A stretch of DNA of 64,000 nt from contig CM044310.1 in the NCBI GenBank assembly GCA_024291935.2, positions 117,190,213 through 117,254,212 of the forward strand, written 5' to 3'. The DNA comes from Okapia johnstoni (taxonomy: Eukaryota > Chordata > Mammalia > Artiodactyla > Giraffidae). Positions 10,475 to 23,433 of the stretch are shown here, piece by piece. Position 1 is the stretch's first letter, and the number at the start of each line of letters is the position of its first letter. A model generated the notes under the pieces. The model made no database searches. It was not told the DNA's origin and was given only the letters and a program-made list of their open reading frames with translations. The position numbers and the translations under genes are program-made.

Positions 10475-11750
10475 GGGGGTGGAGGAGAGAGGAAGAGGCT
10501 CAGTGAGGGAAGGGACCCCCCCCCCCAGAAACCCAGCTCCTCCCCCGAGTCCAGAAAGCTCTCTTCGGCCCTCCCACCCAAGGCTCAGGACCCAAGGGGG
10601 GGAGGCCACCCCAGGTCCCAGGTGATGAGGGCCCAACAGGCCGAGGGAGGCAGAGAGGGGGGCGGCTGACCCTCAGCTCACCATCTCCATGCTGGGAAGA
10701 CTTTACGCCCATTTCCCAGAACAGAAAACTGAGTCTGGGGGGAGACGATGTGCCGACAGCTGGAGACACCAGCCAGGTTAAAAACTTGGTTCCTTGTGTG
10801 ATTTCACAAAGGGATATAGATAGGTGGAGATGCAGTGAGAGACAGACGAGACACAAGTGACAGACAAAAGGTGATGAGCCAAGCTGAGAAAGTCAGAGCT
10901 AGGATCTGGCGCCGGACTCAGCATCCACCCAAGTCCCCTTGCCACCTGCACGCACCTCTGGGAGGGGTCTGGCCCCCTGGACGCCCCCTCACCCCACTTC
11001 TCCCTTCAGGGAGTGCTTGCAGGGGCCAGGTTTCCCAGGGACCCGGACACCCCACCCACCATCACACACGGGGTTCCCGTCTCCCTTGCGCCTCCTGGCA
11101 GCTGCTGGAAAGATTTAAGTTAGACTCAAAGGGGGACCTTGAAGGAGAAGGTGAAGTGCCAGACAAGGCAAGTGGGGAAGTGCCGGGTGTGGGCAGATGA
11201 GGCTGAGAGGAAGCCTGCGGGGAGGCAGGGGACTGGCAGAGATGACAGGGAGGAGGTGGCCCAGAGTGGCAGGCACTGGAGGCCACGATGGCGGCTGGTG
11301 GGTCTGTGCCAGTGACTGCCGCAGGATGTGGCTGAGCCGCTGCTGGGGTAGGGGCTGGGTAATTGGGGACTCCGAGCCGGAGCTCTGGGAGGGGAGTGGG
11401 AGGCGTGGGGTCAGGTCCTCCCACCCCCATCTTCATAGGAGGAGAGATGGGCTAGAGGGAGATGGGTTAGTCATGACGGTCGCAGTGAAAACAACAATAA
11501 CTTGGGAATTGTGAGTCAGTCCCTTCTTGCGCCAGACTTTGCACACGCTTAAGCTCCCGGGGAGTCTCGGGAGGAAGCTGTGAGGATACCCAGTAGACGG
11601 ATGAGGCCACTGAGGAGCCTGGGGCTGGCTGGGTAGCGGCAGAAGGGGACTGTGGTCCTGGGTTTACCCCTGGGGCGCCCGGCCCTCCCTTCCAAGCAGC
11701 ATCTCCATCCCAAGCGCACACACACACGCGCCCACGCCCGTGAGCTCTGC
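10475..11750. other. LRRC4B intron 1 between coding exon and GC island
   Basis: No SINE insertions and no exon recognised. Possible MIR fragment at 10,690-10,780. Confidence 0.35.
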
Positions 11751-12299
11751 TTCAACACGGCTGACCCGCGAGTTCCCACGCGTGGGGAGGCCAGGGGGAC
11801 AGGGGATGGGGGGCGGGTGCGGTCTGCACAAACGCGCGCACCCTCATTGGTGACGGGGCGCGCCCTCGCGCTCCCAGACCCGCGGACCCGGGGAGGCTCG
11901 CCCCGCACTCACTCCGAGCGCACGCACGCGCACACACTCCCGCCCGCGGTTTCCAACATCATTGTAACTCGGATTGAAAAAAAAAAATGCATGTGCGTGT
12001 GTCCGTGTGCCTGCGCGTGTGTGAGGGGAAGAGCAACAGCTAGACAAGAGAGACAGAACGGAGAGACACGGACACAGAGAGATGGGGTGGGGTGGGGTGG
12101 GGGGAAGGTTGGTCCTGGGTCTACACCCCAGACTCATCTTTCTGTCCGGAGGGCTGGGGGCTGCAAGAGCCTCTCTCTGTGTGCCCTGCGAGGGCGGTGG
12201 GGCCCTCGAGTCCCTAGTACTCGGTCCTCGGCCTGCGCCCACCATCCCCGTCCCCACCTCACGAGACTGGTGAGAAGCCAGCCCCCCGCCCCCCAGCCT

Positions 12300-13500
12300 A
12301 GAGGCCACGCAGCCCGAGGGGGCCAGGATTCGAGGCCGGGGGACCCCCAGATCGCGATGCCCCTAGGGCGGTGGGAGCCCGGTAGCGCCCGCCCCAGGTC
12401 CAGACCGCCGCTGCGTCTCTCCCCTCCCCGTCACCCGCCCCCCCCTCCCCCCCCCCCCCCCCCCCCCCCCCCCGCCGCCTCGGTGCCCATCTCGCCCGCT
12501 GCCAGCCCGCAGCCACCCCCACCCCGCTTCTGCAGCGCCTGGGCCTCCCTGCCCTCCTTCCTCGCCCTCCGCCATCTCTCTGTCCTTGCCTCCCCCGCCC
12601 CTGCCCCCCGACACACACAGCGAGGGACACTCACCCCAGTGGCTCGGCTTCCGCTGGGCCTCTCCCTGCGCCCCAGGCCCCCCCCTCCGCATGCCTCCAG
12701 CCGCCGGGGACTCTGCCTCCCCAGTCCTCCAGGGTTTCCCGTCGAGGTTGTGGGGGGGGGGCGCAGGGGCTTCTTGGGTCTCCCCCGCGCCCCCCCCTCC
12801 TCGCCTGTCGCCCTTCCCACCCCCCCGGGAGGCTCGTCTGGGCCACTGCAGCAACCGTCTCCTCCTCCCCTCCCGGCTCGCCTCCTCCTGTCGGCTACCC
12901 CCGCCCCACCTCCGTCCGCCTCCCGTCTCCCCCGGGCACCCGGGGCCCCTGCTCTCTCCCTGCCCCCCTGCCTCCTCCAGTCCCCCCCGTCCACCTCTTC
13001 AGGTCCCCCCAACCCCCCCCCCTCAGGCGCCCCCCTCGCTGTCTCGCTGCCCTTGGGACCACCGGGCCCCCCTCTCCTTCTCCTCCATCTCCTCCTCACT
13101 CTCGCTGCGCCCCCATCACCCGCTCGTAGGTCGGTCGGGGAGCGCGTCTCGGTCAGATTCTCTGTCCGTCGGTCCGTCTGTCTCGGTCTCCCTCGGCCGG
13201 GGTCGGTCTCTCTCTCCCTCGCTTTCTCCGCGATTACAATTTCTAGTCACACGGCAGTGCAGAGCCAAGCTGTGCGCCTCGGCTCCCTCCCTCCCCACCC
13301 CCCACTTCTTTCTCGCTTCCTGCGCGGGGCGGGCGCCTCTCCTCTCTCCTCCTCGCCGCCCCCCGCCCCCCCGCAACCCAACCCTTTCCTTGCGCCGGAG
13401 GCCCCCCCCCCCCCGCTAATCAAAGGCTCTGTTATCTAATTAACCCATTGGTTCTGGGCAGCCGGGGAAGGTCGAGGGAAGCGGGGGAGGAAGGTTGAAG
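12300..13500 (-). promoter_or_regulatory. Second GC-rich island in LRRC4B intron 1; candidate alternative promoter and first exon
   Basis: C-rich (+ strand) island about 2 kb upstream of the first coding exon. On the minus strand it contains a strong donor (CTGGG then GTGAGTG; last exon base 12,635). At its upstream edge, around 13,418-13,455, is a dense motif cluster on the minus strand: CCAATGGG, TTAATTAG, GATAAC and CCTTTGATTAG (CCAAT box, homeodomain, GATA and TCF/LEF type). A 27-base poly(C) run sits at 12,447-12,473. No protein is supported here. An alternative non-coding first exon of LRRC4B is inferred from the donor plus island plus motif cluster. Confidence 0.4.
12447..12473 (+). 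repeat. Poly(C) run of 27
   Basis: Uninterrupted C homopolymer inside the second GC island; on the minus strand it is a G run able to form quadruplex structure. Confidence 0.95.
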
Positions 13501-13949
13501 GCTGGGCTGCCCGGGGAAGCGGGGGAAGGGGGGCTCTGGACCGTGCCAAGCCTGGCCTCGTGGCCCAGACAACCTCACGGGCGGCAAAACCAGGTCGGGC
13601 GGGCGCTGGCCGCCCCCCTCCACCGCTGGCTACACCACCCCCTCCCACACCTGCCCCCCAGAGTGCAGACAACCTAGCTAGGGCTCCTCTGCAGGCAGGC
13701 GCTCCCCTCAGCACTCCAGAAGCTCCCCCAAGCGCCCCCCAACCACATGGACACAGACCTCCACCCCAATATACCAGCGAAGCCGGGCCCACCTCATCCC
13801 AGTCCTTCAACCCGAGGGCCAAGCCCTGCTCATACCACAAAGAAACCCACCCCCAGGTGCAGTCCCCTCCGGCTGGACCTCAGCGGTTTCCTGCTATCCA
13901 CCTCCTGATACACTTCTGCAAAATGGGCAGGGCAGCCTCTTCCATTCAT

Positions 13950-14825
13950 TCTATTCATCCATCAGTCGATGAATCCATGAATCCATCCAGCCAACAGATT
14001 TTTTTTCCAGGTCCCTACTATGTGCCGACTCCGGTAGAGATGCTGACAAACGCTACCCCCCCCACCTCCCCGCCAGGCCCTGACATCAAGCAGCAGTAGA
14101 AGAAAAGGAGAAAAGGATAGATCAACACCAGGGGGCCTGGGTTTGAGTCCTGGGCCTGCTGTCGGTTTGCTGTGTGACCTCGGGCCAGTGACTTCATTTT
14201 TCTGAGCTGCAGAAAAACGCGGTAAGACAAGGGTAATAATAGGATCTATCTCACGGGGCCACTGGGGGACTGATTGCTTCAGGAAACGGCTCTCTCATGA
14301 CAGTAAATGCAGATCTGACCACTTCTTATCCCCGCCACCATCTCCCCTGGGTGATCAGAGGTGCCTCCTCACTGGTCCCCCGCTCTGACTCTCGCCCTCC
14401 CCCCCAGACTATTCCCACAGTGGCCTGAGGGGTCCTGACAGCCTCCAAGCCAGGTCCCGCCCCTCCTGGGCTCAGAGGCCCTCACACTCTGTCTGGGCGG
14501 GTAGGGGGGTGGGGGGGAGATGTGTGTGTGTGTGTGTAACCTGACGGAGGTTCAGCAGACCCTCTGCTGAGCCCCTGCTCACTCAACCACTTCAGGCCAC
14601 ACTAACCTCTTGCTGCTTCGGGATCTGGGCACACACTCCTGCCTCAGGGCCTTTGCACATGCTCTTCCCATTGCCTGGACCCTCAGGCATCCCATCCTCC
14701 CTCAGGTCTTTGCCCAGAGGTCACCTTTTCAGTGAGGCCAGCTTGAATGCTTTGCATCACACAGCACCCCCGCCCCACACCAGAACATTCTCTGCTTTGT
14801 CTGTGTTACCCTCTGACCGGGGCTT
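13950..14825. other. Intronic MIR, (GT)n and L2
   Basis: MIR at about 14,115-14,280 (TGTGTGACCTCGGGCCAGTG), a (GT)n tract at 14,520-14,537, and an L2 3' part at 14,630-14,815 (CAGGGCCTTTGCACATGCTC). Confidence 0.6.
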
Positions 14826-14828
14826 CCG

Positions 14829-15046
14829 GGGGCTTCCCTGTGGCTCAGCGGTAAAGAATCTGCCTGCCATTGCAGGAGATGCATGTTCAATCCCTGGAGT
14901 GGGGAAGATCCCCTGGAGGAGGGAGTAGCAACCCACTCCCAGTATTCTTGTCTGGAGAATCCCATGGACAGAGGAGCCTGGTGGACTACAGTCCATGGGA
15001 TCGCAAAAAGTCCAGCATGACTGAAGTGACTGAACAGCAACAACGA
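14829..15046 (+). repeat. Bov-tA SINE
   Basis: GGCTTCCCTGTGGCTCAGCG head and CAGAGGAGCCTGGTGGAC body; inserted beside L2 sequence that resumes at 15,110 (GGTAGGTGCTCAATGAATAT). Confidence 0.88.
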
Positions 15047-15049
15047 GAT

Positions 15050-16420
15050 GACCTCTTAGAAGCCCATGCACTTGAGTGTAATGGGCAGGGACTGCGTCTA
15101 CTGTGTGCAGTTTTCTTCCCGGCACCTATGATGGTGCCTGGCACAGGGTAGGTGCTCAATGAATATTGAGTGGAGGCATCAGCAGGTAAGTTATCCTTGT
15201 CATCATCTAGACGCTGTCCCTCCTATCATCACCCAGAAATGCCCCTCTCTGCACACCCGGCCTGGACACATACTCCCCAGCTGCACATCTCAGGCTCACC
15301 CCCTAGACGTCCTGGATCCCGACGTTCCCTCCCATCCCAGGAGGCCAGCCTGGTGGAGGCAGCACATCCATATACCATGAACACAACCACCTTCAGCTGG
15401 ACATCCGTGCCCACACCGTGGTGCCACCTGGCTGATCGGCTCCCAGATACTCTACCCGAGGTCCCCAGGGCAGCTGCGTGCACCCAAATCAGATTTGCGT
15501 GCAGGCAAATCTGAGGGCAGCCACACCTTGGATGCCACCTGTGTGGGCTATACTGCTGTGTGCCGAGGGGACACCTGGCCCCAGTTACACCCCTCCAACC
15601 CAGCTAACAGGGGTGCCGGCTAACCCTCTTCTGAGCATGTTCCCAAAGCCAGGGATGAGGTACACGCCTGAGTCACACCATCTCCTTGAATAATACCACA
15701 CCATGCGTGAATGTCTGCCATGTATCTGGCCCAGCGAGATCTCTACCCATCGAGCCCAGTGGCTCAGTGACTGAGGCTGGGACCCCCTAGGTGCAGCAGT
15801 TACCCTGGCGACCCCCTCACATCCCTTCCTCCGGCCTCGCCCACTAGGGCTCCCTCTGCCTTTCCCTGGGTCCCGCCAGCTCTCCAGCCCCTCCTAACCC
15901 TTCACCTCAACTTCTTGGGGTTTTCTTCGTTTCTCCCAGCCGCTTCCTCCAGGCTCCTTGGGCCAAACACCTAGCTCCCTTTAAAGACAGTTCTTCCCTG
16001 CATTTGTTCAAGACCTTCACACCCCAGCTCTGGTCAGTTGTCAGTATTTGAGGGACTGGGCTCCGTGCTGGCAGGTTGACTAGCATTTACCATAGCTCTC
16101 CCATTGACCGTCTGACGGGGGACTGCTCTTACCCCCATTTCACAGACAGAAAATGTGAGGCAGAGAGAAGCAAAGTCACCTGTTCAAGGCCAAAGACACA
16201 GCTGGGCCCCTTCCCCCTCCCCATCAGCCTCCCCAGAGCTGAGGGGCTCCAGACCCTCCAGCTTGTCATGATAGCAGGGACAATTCTCCTGGGGGACCTG
16301 CTCAACTGTGACCTGCCTTCTGTGACCCCTACCGGCCAGGTGCACCCCGATGGTGATGGGGAGCTCCAATGAGCTTTCACTACATGGGCCCAGAGTCACA
16401 CTGAGTGCTGCCTCCACCTG
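15050..16420. other. LRRC4B intron with MIR traces
   Basis: MIR at about 16,110-16,205 (CCCCCATTTCACAGACAG). Otherwise unique-looking, without exons. Confidence 0.45.
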
Positions 16421-16423
16421 GTG

Positions 16424-16646
16424 TGTCTGTGCTAAGTCAGTCAGCCATGTCCGACTCTCTGCAACCCCATGGACTGTAGCCCGCCAGGCCCCTCTGTCCA
16501 TGGGGATTCTCCAGGCAAGAATACTGGAGTGGGTTGCCATTTCCTCCTCCAGAGGATCTTCCCGACCCTGGGATCGAACCCGCGTCTCTTAATGTCTCCT
16601 GCACTGGCAGGCAGGTTCTTTACCCCTAGTGCCACCTGGGAGGCGC
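16424..16646 (-). repeat. Bov-tA SINE
   Basis: Reverse Bov-tA (CCGACTCTCTGCAACCCCAT to CTTTACCCCTAGTGCCACC). Confidence 0.88.
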
Positions 16647-16959
16647 CCTCACCTGGAGCTGCCGGCTTCTCCCCTCAGCCCTAGGAGGAGGTCATTGTCC
16701 TTGTGCCCATTTTCCAGGTGGAGAAGCAGATCCTCAGGGCTGAAGGCATTGCTGATGGTCACGGAGCCCGGAGGCGGGGCAGCTGGGATTGGAACCCAAG
16801 GCCCAGCCCTGGGCCAGGGCACCACGCTGCCTCTCTCACCCCAGCGACCTGGAGAAGCCTCAGTGCTAGGATCCTGCACCGCTACGTGGTGCAAGAGACA
16901 AAGCAGACACAGAGGAAGCAGAGACCAAGGGGAACCTGGTGAGGTGGCAGAGAGAAAAA

Positions 16960-17158
16960 GTGCTAGTCGCTCAGTCGTATTCGGCTCTTTGCGACCCCAT
17001 GGACTGTAGCCCGCCAGGCTCCTCTATCCACGGAATTCTCCAGGCAAGAATACTGGAGTGGGTTGCCATTCTTCTCTCCAGGGGCTCTTTGTGACTCAGG
17101 GATCGAATTCAGGTCTCCTGCATTGCAGGCGGCCTCTCTACTGGCTGAGCCACCAGGG
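16960..17158 (-). repeat. Bov-tA SINE
   Basis: Reverse Bov-tA starting AGTCGCTCAGTCGTATTCG and ending GCTGAGCCACCAGGGAAG. Confidence 0.88.
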
Positions 17159-17159
17159 A

Positions 17160-19035
17160 AGAGACAGGGAGAGGCTTCAGCGGGGAACAGAGGAACCCAG
17201 AGAGGAAGCTGAGATCCAGAGGGAAAGTGGAGGCATGGAGGCACAGACGCTCGAGGTGTGGGCCAGGGCCTCACCAGCTTCCCCATCCTCCCAAGCCCCA
17301 GTTCTGAGAGCTCTCAGGGCATGAGCCTAAGAGGATTCAAGCAGATGGCAGATGGGAAATTCAGGAACCCAGGAGAGGCAGGGCAAGGAGAAAAGGGAAG
17401 CAGGGGACATTCGTGTCGGGTGTACTCATTTTTTTTCTGGGGGAAGTTCAGAAGGTGAGAGAAAAGATAGGAAATTGACTGCTGTCGCAGCAAGAGGGAT
17501 GGAGGTTAGATCTAAAGAAGAACTTCCCGACTGTGAGGGACTGGGTTGGGGGGGAGGAAGAGGAGCCTGGAGCCAGGAGGGTGGAGAGACATCAAAGCCA
17601 GGCAGAGAGGATCACTTCCCTCTCTGGATGTCTGTCCCGCGGGGAAGGTGGGGGCAGGAGCTGTTAAGGTGGGGAGGGGGGAGGGTACCGGCAGCACAGG
17701 CTTCAGGGATGGATGAAACAAGTTCACACGTGTGTCTCTCTGAGCCAGTCCGTGTCCTGAATGCTTTTAAAATAAAGGCACCCCCAAAGCCTCAGGAGTT
17801 GATAGTCCCCTAACTTTTGAACCACCCTGGAAATAGGGTGGCCCAGACCCTTCACGATTGCTGCTGGGATCAGTTTGGGGTCTCAGCTCAGGACCGGGCC
17901 AGGTTCTCTAGGGAGGGGTGACTTGCTGGGTGAGGGAGCCTATATTTTCCTGTCTTCCCCCAACACTCCCCAGAGACGCACTGACGGGGTCATTTACTTG
18001 ATCCTTCATATATTCATTGAACAGATATTTACCGAGGGGCTGCCTCGCACCGCCTCCTGAGGCTCCGCCCACATCCCAGGCACGTTCCCTCCTCTGGGCC
18101 TTTGCTCCTGTTGTTGCCTCTGCATGAAGCGGGCCACCATCGCGAGGCACGCGGGTGAAAACCGGCGCGTGGGGTGGAGGGACCACCTGCGTACAAAGCC
18201 CTGGGGACCAGAGAGGCGGATGGGAGTCGGGGATCTGCAGAGTCCAGCTCGGTCACAAAGACGTCCTGCCTCCACAGCCGTCTGAGAGGCAGGGCTGTGG
18301 ACGCTGGGGTTTCGGGCCTGTGACAGGGGAGGGTGGGGTCGGCTCTGGGTTGGGAAGGGCCCCCTGAGTGGTCTCTTGGGAGAGACTGGAGGCCGGGGAT
18401 GAGCTGGGTCAAAGGTCCAGGGGGAGAGGATGGGGCTGGGGCCGGGGGACCACAGGGATGGAGGGGGGGAGAAGGAAGAGATACCGCCAGTTTGCAATGG
18501 TGGCAGAAGTAGGCGATGAGGCAGGAGGAGAGGCCTGGGTCTTCTGATCCACCTGGGAGTCAAATTCTTAGAGCCATGGAAGTGGAGAGGGCGGGGAAGG
18601 AGGTTGGGTGAGAGGAGGAGAATGGAGAGGTCGGTCGCTAAACACACCTCCCAACCCCAATCTTTACTTGTAGGTGGCAGACCCACCGTGCTGCGGGAGG
18701 CACCGGTGGAGGGACTCTTGCCCTGCGTGCTCTCTGTCTCTGGCTGTGCTATCTTGGGCCAGCTCCTCCCCCTCTCTGTACTCCCATTTCCTCCTCTAAC
18801 ACAGGCTGTCAGTGACAGTCAGAGCAGCCCCATGCTGGAGCAAGGCGGCCAGGAGGGGGTCTGGCCAGCAAGTGACAGGCAAGGGTGAACTGGGGCTCGA
18901 AGTCTGGCTGGTGCGTGGGGAAAGAAGCAAACCCACTCCAGTCTCAGACTGCTGCCAGTTTTCTGCTGGGAACCATACCTTGCACCTCTGTTTCGTCATC
19001 TGAGAAATGGGAATTCATAACAGGTACCCTATGAC
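17160..19035. other. LRRC4B intron, no gene or young repeat recognised
   Basis: Unique-looking, GC-moderate. A MIR-like stretch near 18,930-19,020 (CTCTGTTTCGTCATCTGAG). Frames present are not splice-bounded exons. Confidence 0.35.
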
Positions 19036-19039
19036 AGAG

Positions 19040-19262
19040 GCTTCCCAGGTGGCACTAGTGATAAAGAACCCGCCTGCCAGTGCAGGAGATGTAAAAGACA
19101 CGGTTCAGTCCCTGGGGGTGGAAGACCCCCTGGAAGAGGGTATGGCAACCCACTCCAGTATTCCTGCCTGGAGAATCCCCGTGGACAGAGGAGCCTGGCG
19201 GGCTACAGTCCTTAGGATCTCACAGAGTCGGACACGACGGAAGCAACTTAGCATGCACACAT
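19040..19262 (+). repeat. Bov-tA SINE
   Basis: GGCTTCCCAGGTGGCACTAG head, body through GTCGGACACGACGGAAG. Confidence 0.88.
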
Positions 19263-19487
19263 GCACCATATGACAAAGGGCTGGGAGGGCAGGGGATGAG
19301 GGAAGAGCAGCAGCTGTTTGCCAGCCGGTGTGGGACCAGTTCAGTATTTGAATGGGTCACTGTCCCCCAGCACCCCTTCTCTGCATTGTTGGGTGTGGTC
19401 ACCAGCACGTGTGGCTTCGAGCACTTGCCACGTGGTGAGTGTGACTGAGGAACTGAACTGTTGATTTATTTTAAATTCATCAAGAAA

Positions 19488-19598
19488 AAAATTTTTTTGG
19501 CGGCATCCTGTGGCATGTGGGATCTTCGACCAAGAATTGAACCCACACCCCCTGCAGTGGAAGTGCGGAGCCCTAACCACTGGATCACCAAGGAAGTC
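19488..19598 (-). repeat. CHR-type SINE
   Basis: Reverse CHR-1 element ending CACTGGATCACCAAGGAAG. Confidence 0.8.
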
Positions 19599-19599
19599 C

Positions 19600-21025
19600 C
19601 ACTTTAAATTAATCTAAATGTCAACGGCCACACGTGGCTGCGGTTCCTGTGTTGGGCGGCGTGGTACGGCCGTCCCAGGGTCTCCCAGCTCAGCCTCAGT
19701 CTCACTTGGAACCGGTTCTGAGTCCCCAAAACTTGGGCTCCTGCTCAGACACCTTGCCCGACAGCCTCACAGCACTCTGGAAGGACTCTGAAGAAGATCA
19801 AAGCTGGAGAAACAAGCTTAGCTGAGAGCAGGGCACCCCAGCCAGGCTGGCTCCGCCTGCCATATGAGGCCTACTCCATGCCAGGCTTGTGCTGAAGGAT
19901 CCTTGGACCCACTTCACAGAAGGGCATACTGAGGTGCCATGAGATTCCCAAGTCCTCAATGTACCCATGACCGCCTGGTCCCAGCTAGGAGCCCAGAGAT
20001 GGAAGGAAGCCGAACCTCCAGGCCCCCTATACTCTGCGTGACTCTGGATGTTGGGGGTGGGGAGGAGCTAACACCACTGTTAAATTGAATCTACCCAGGA
20101 GAGAACTAGGACCTAGCCTGGTATTGATGGATTTCGAAACAGTGGCCACTGTCAAGGCTTCGCAGGAGTGCATGGGGGTGAGTTTGCAGGCGGGGAGGGC
20201 CCTGGTGTGAGCCGGCCTGTGTGTGACCTCCCTCCCCCTTGCTCCCCTTGCTGTCCCCCGGAAGGGTGATGTTGCCCTCTGTTTTCCATCTCAGGGTGTG
20301 CAGAACTACTACATTTTTTTAAAAAAAAAAGGGGAGAGGGGAGAGGTGGTTCTACTAAGAGTGACCAGAAGTTGAAAACTCCTTGAACAGGAGCACGTTC
20401 CTTAGACATTGGTGCGTCCAGATGACTGGGGACTTTGAAAGTGAAAGTGTAGATTGTGATTCGGTGGGTCCAAGATGAGGTGGAGATCCCGCATCTCCCA
20501 GGGACGCTGGTCCTGCAGCAAGTAGTCAAGGGCCCTCTAAGTGTGCAGTCCACTCCCACATTCCATTTCCGGATGAGAAACGAACCCTCCTGCTGCCCCT
20601 GCCCTGTCTAAGGTTGTGCTGGGGGTGGGGGGCGGTACAGACCTGGGTTAGCACCTCAATTGTCACACTTACTAGACATGGGACCTTGGAAAGGCGACAT
20701 CGCCTCTTAGGGCCTCAGTTGGCAAAATAGCCAATCAGCTTCCTCGGATGGCGGGGAGTCTGTGGCCCCATATCTGTGATGATATCTGTGATGGGCTCAG
20801 CGCAGTGCCCGACACATAGAAAGGTCTCAATAAAACTCTTCTGTGACTGGGACTGTCCTCCTCCTAGAGAGCGTCACACTCTCAGAGTGGGAAGAGCATG
20901 GGTGTCAGGGAGACCTGGGTCTACACAGACTCGCCGCTTTCTTGCCATGTTCCCCTCTGGCCCCCCAGGTGGGGACTCAGGATGGCATGTCTAGTGCTGG
21001 GCACTTCAGTGGTAGTGACAACAAT
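19600..21025. other. LRRC4B intron with MIR
   Basis: MIR at about 20,640-20,835 (GACATGGGACCTTGGAAAGG, GTGCCCGACACATAG). No exon seen. Confidence 0.45.
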
Positions 21026-21029
21026 CATT

Positions 21030-21232
21030 ATTGTTTAGTCACTAACTCGTATCTGACTCTTTGTGGCCCCATGAACTGCAGCATGCCAGGCTTCCCTGTC
21101 CTTCACTATCTCCGGGAGTTTGCTCAGACTCATGTCCATAAAGTCGGTGATGCCATCCAATCATCTCATCCTCACTCACCCCCTTCTCCTCCTGCCCTCA
21201 ATCTTTCCCAGCATCAGGGTCTTTTCCAGTAT
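21030..21232 (-). mobile_element. BovB LINE 3' end, 5'-truncated
   Basis: Reverse BovB 3' end (TTGTTTAGTCACTAACTCG to AGCATCAGGGTCTTTTCCAG), followed by AT-rich ATTATTATTAGTAAATAAT. Confidence 0.85.
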
Positions 21233-21239
21233 TATTATT

Positions 21240-23430
21240 AGTAAATAATTAATAACCATTATTGTTTATTCTCACTGGGTCAGAAGAACAAATCTTTTTC
21301 TTATTCTGTGACTCCATCCCCTACCCCACCATATGTACATCCAGCATTTCTGAATGGATAAAAAATGCCCATTTATCACTGGGTTGAGGGGGCCCACAGA
21401 ATCACCTGAGGGGCCTTTGTGCCCTGCCCAGGCCCAGCTGAACACCCCCACCTTGGCGAGGGAAGTCAGCTGTGACTATGGGCCCCAGGGGATAGGATAT
21501 GTCTTATCCCCTCTAGGGTTTGAAGGGCATGAACAAGATTGGGAGGCCAGGAGCCTGTGAGTTACCAGAACTCCAGTGTCTCTTTTGAAGTCTAATCTTC
21601 TGAATTGATTATTATTAACAATCTCATCATCGTTATTATTAACAATCCTAATCGCCACTCAGGGGGCCTGATGGGCCAGCACGTTGCCCTTTCTGGGTCT
21701 CAGCTGGGACAAGCAATCCACAGGGTGGCCAGTGCCGGGGTTTGCGGTCCCAGCCCTGCCATTTCCAGCTTGGTGATCTTGGGCACAGGACCTCATCTCT
21801 CCCAGCCTCAGTTCCCCCTTTTGTCAAACTAGGGACGATGATCGTGCCTCCCTCCCAGGACTCCCAGGAGGAGATAACAGGACGAATCTGCATGGAATGA
21901 CCCGCACAGAGCCTGGCCCAGGGTAAGTTCTAATGAATGTCAGCTCTTATCACTACCTCCAGCCCTGTGTTTGAGGGTTCCAGACAAGCGGATGGCAGAT
22001 CTCCACGTTTACTGCCTGGGGTTGGCCCTCGGGGAGAGTTGGGCTGCCGCTGCTTCCTGACCCTTGTCACAGTGTTTGAACAAGAGCTCTGGGGTGTAAG
22101 CTCAACACTTTGACAGGAGTGCGGGCTGAGGGGTTCAGGGGGACCCAGCTGGAGACAGGAAGGGGGTGGCCTGGGTCGCTGCACCAGCCCCACCTCACTC
22201 CCTCTCTCCTCCCCATCTGGGTCACACACAGGCTTCTCAACTCCCCGCTCCACACACACAGACCAGGACCCAGCATTCTCACTCTCTGCAGCTCTCTTGG
22301 GGACCCAGCTGTCCCATGGGAGGGACTTCTGCCTGCAGAGCCCCTACCAGCCCATCTCTCAGGTGTCAGATGCAGCCTGTCCCCTCCACCTGCCATGACA
22401 ACAGTTGCGTAGGTTTCCAGGCAACAAGGGGGCATTCTGCCACTCTGTTAACTCTCCCGCCAACCCCCTCTCTGGCAGAGCCACCCCACTCTCAGGGACT
22501 GGGAAGGGAAGAGAAAGGAGGTTCTCCCTAGCAAAGAGGAGGGGGCTTCTGAAGTCAGAGATGAAGAGGCTTCCCACCCCCTGCCAGAGAGGAAACACGG
22601 ACATTCTCCCTTCACCCCAACAATGGTGATGGCGGAGCACAGTCATGGCACCAAGGGGACCTCCTGTCACCCTGACTCCGAGATGAGACCAAGTGAAGCC
22701 CCTCCTCCCCTGGAACCGAGCCCCATGTCCTCTGAGGCCTGCGCTGGCACCAGTGAGCTTTAAAGTGTGTACCTGCTCTCCCTCCAACACACAGGGAAGC
22801 CCGCCCCTGCCTTTGGGCTGCGACCTGGCCCACGGGGGACACGAGTGGGGTCTGGGGCCCACCCTGCTGTCAGCCAGCCAAGGACGGGCTGTAACATGGC
22901 GGCTTCATGCAGCGCTGGCTCTAGACACCTCGAGGGGCTGTGGCCATGGAGAACTTGTCTGTACTTTGCAGCCTGGTGGTCTTATGAGTCTTCCCTCCCC
23001 TGGTGGGGCAGGGAGGCAGGCCCTGGCTCCAAGGAGGCTCAGAGCTGGGGCAAAACTGCCCCAGAGAATGATGGAGCAAGAGGAACAGGCAGAGAAAGCC
23101 CAAATTCTGGAAGAAAACCAAGGGAAGAAGTGTAGACAGTGTGTGTATGTGTGTGTGTGTGTGTGTGTTTGGGGTGGGTGGTAAGAGCCACTTGGAGGAA
23201 GAGAAGAGAAAATGGCAGAGGTGGAAAACTCAGCTGACAGTAGCACTGGGTAACGAAGACTGATGGATGAAGCAGGTGAGAAGAGTAGGGAGGGCTGGCC
23301 CTCAGGGCGCCTGAGCACAGCCCCTTGCCTCCCAGAGGTGGGAGGTGGGGGAGAAATATTCAAAAGAAGATAAGCTGGCTTTTTGGAGATATAATGGAAT
23401 ATTATATTATATTAGCTTTAAGTGTATAGC
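21240..23430. other. LRRC4B intron with MIR and (GT)n
   Basis: MIR at about 21,735-21,945 and a (GT)n tract at 23,142-23,168. The rest is unique-looking, without exons. Confidence 0.45.
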
Positions 23431-23433
23431 ACA

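Noticed and set aside
9798..10625. A 275-codon + strand frame antisense to the LRRC4B exon
   Set aside because: It is the shadow of the real minus-strand exon and its GC-rich flanks; no recognisable protein.
11652..13439. A 595-codon open frame on the + strand through the GC island
   Set aside because: Its translation is a low-complexity string of Pro, Ser, Leu and Arg created by C-rich DNA poor in stop codons; no domain, no splice context, and the poly(C) run lies in its middle.
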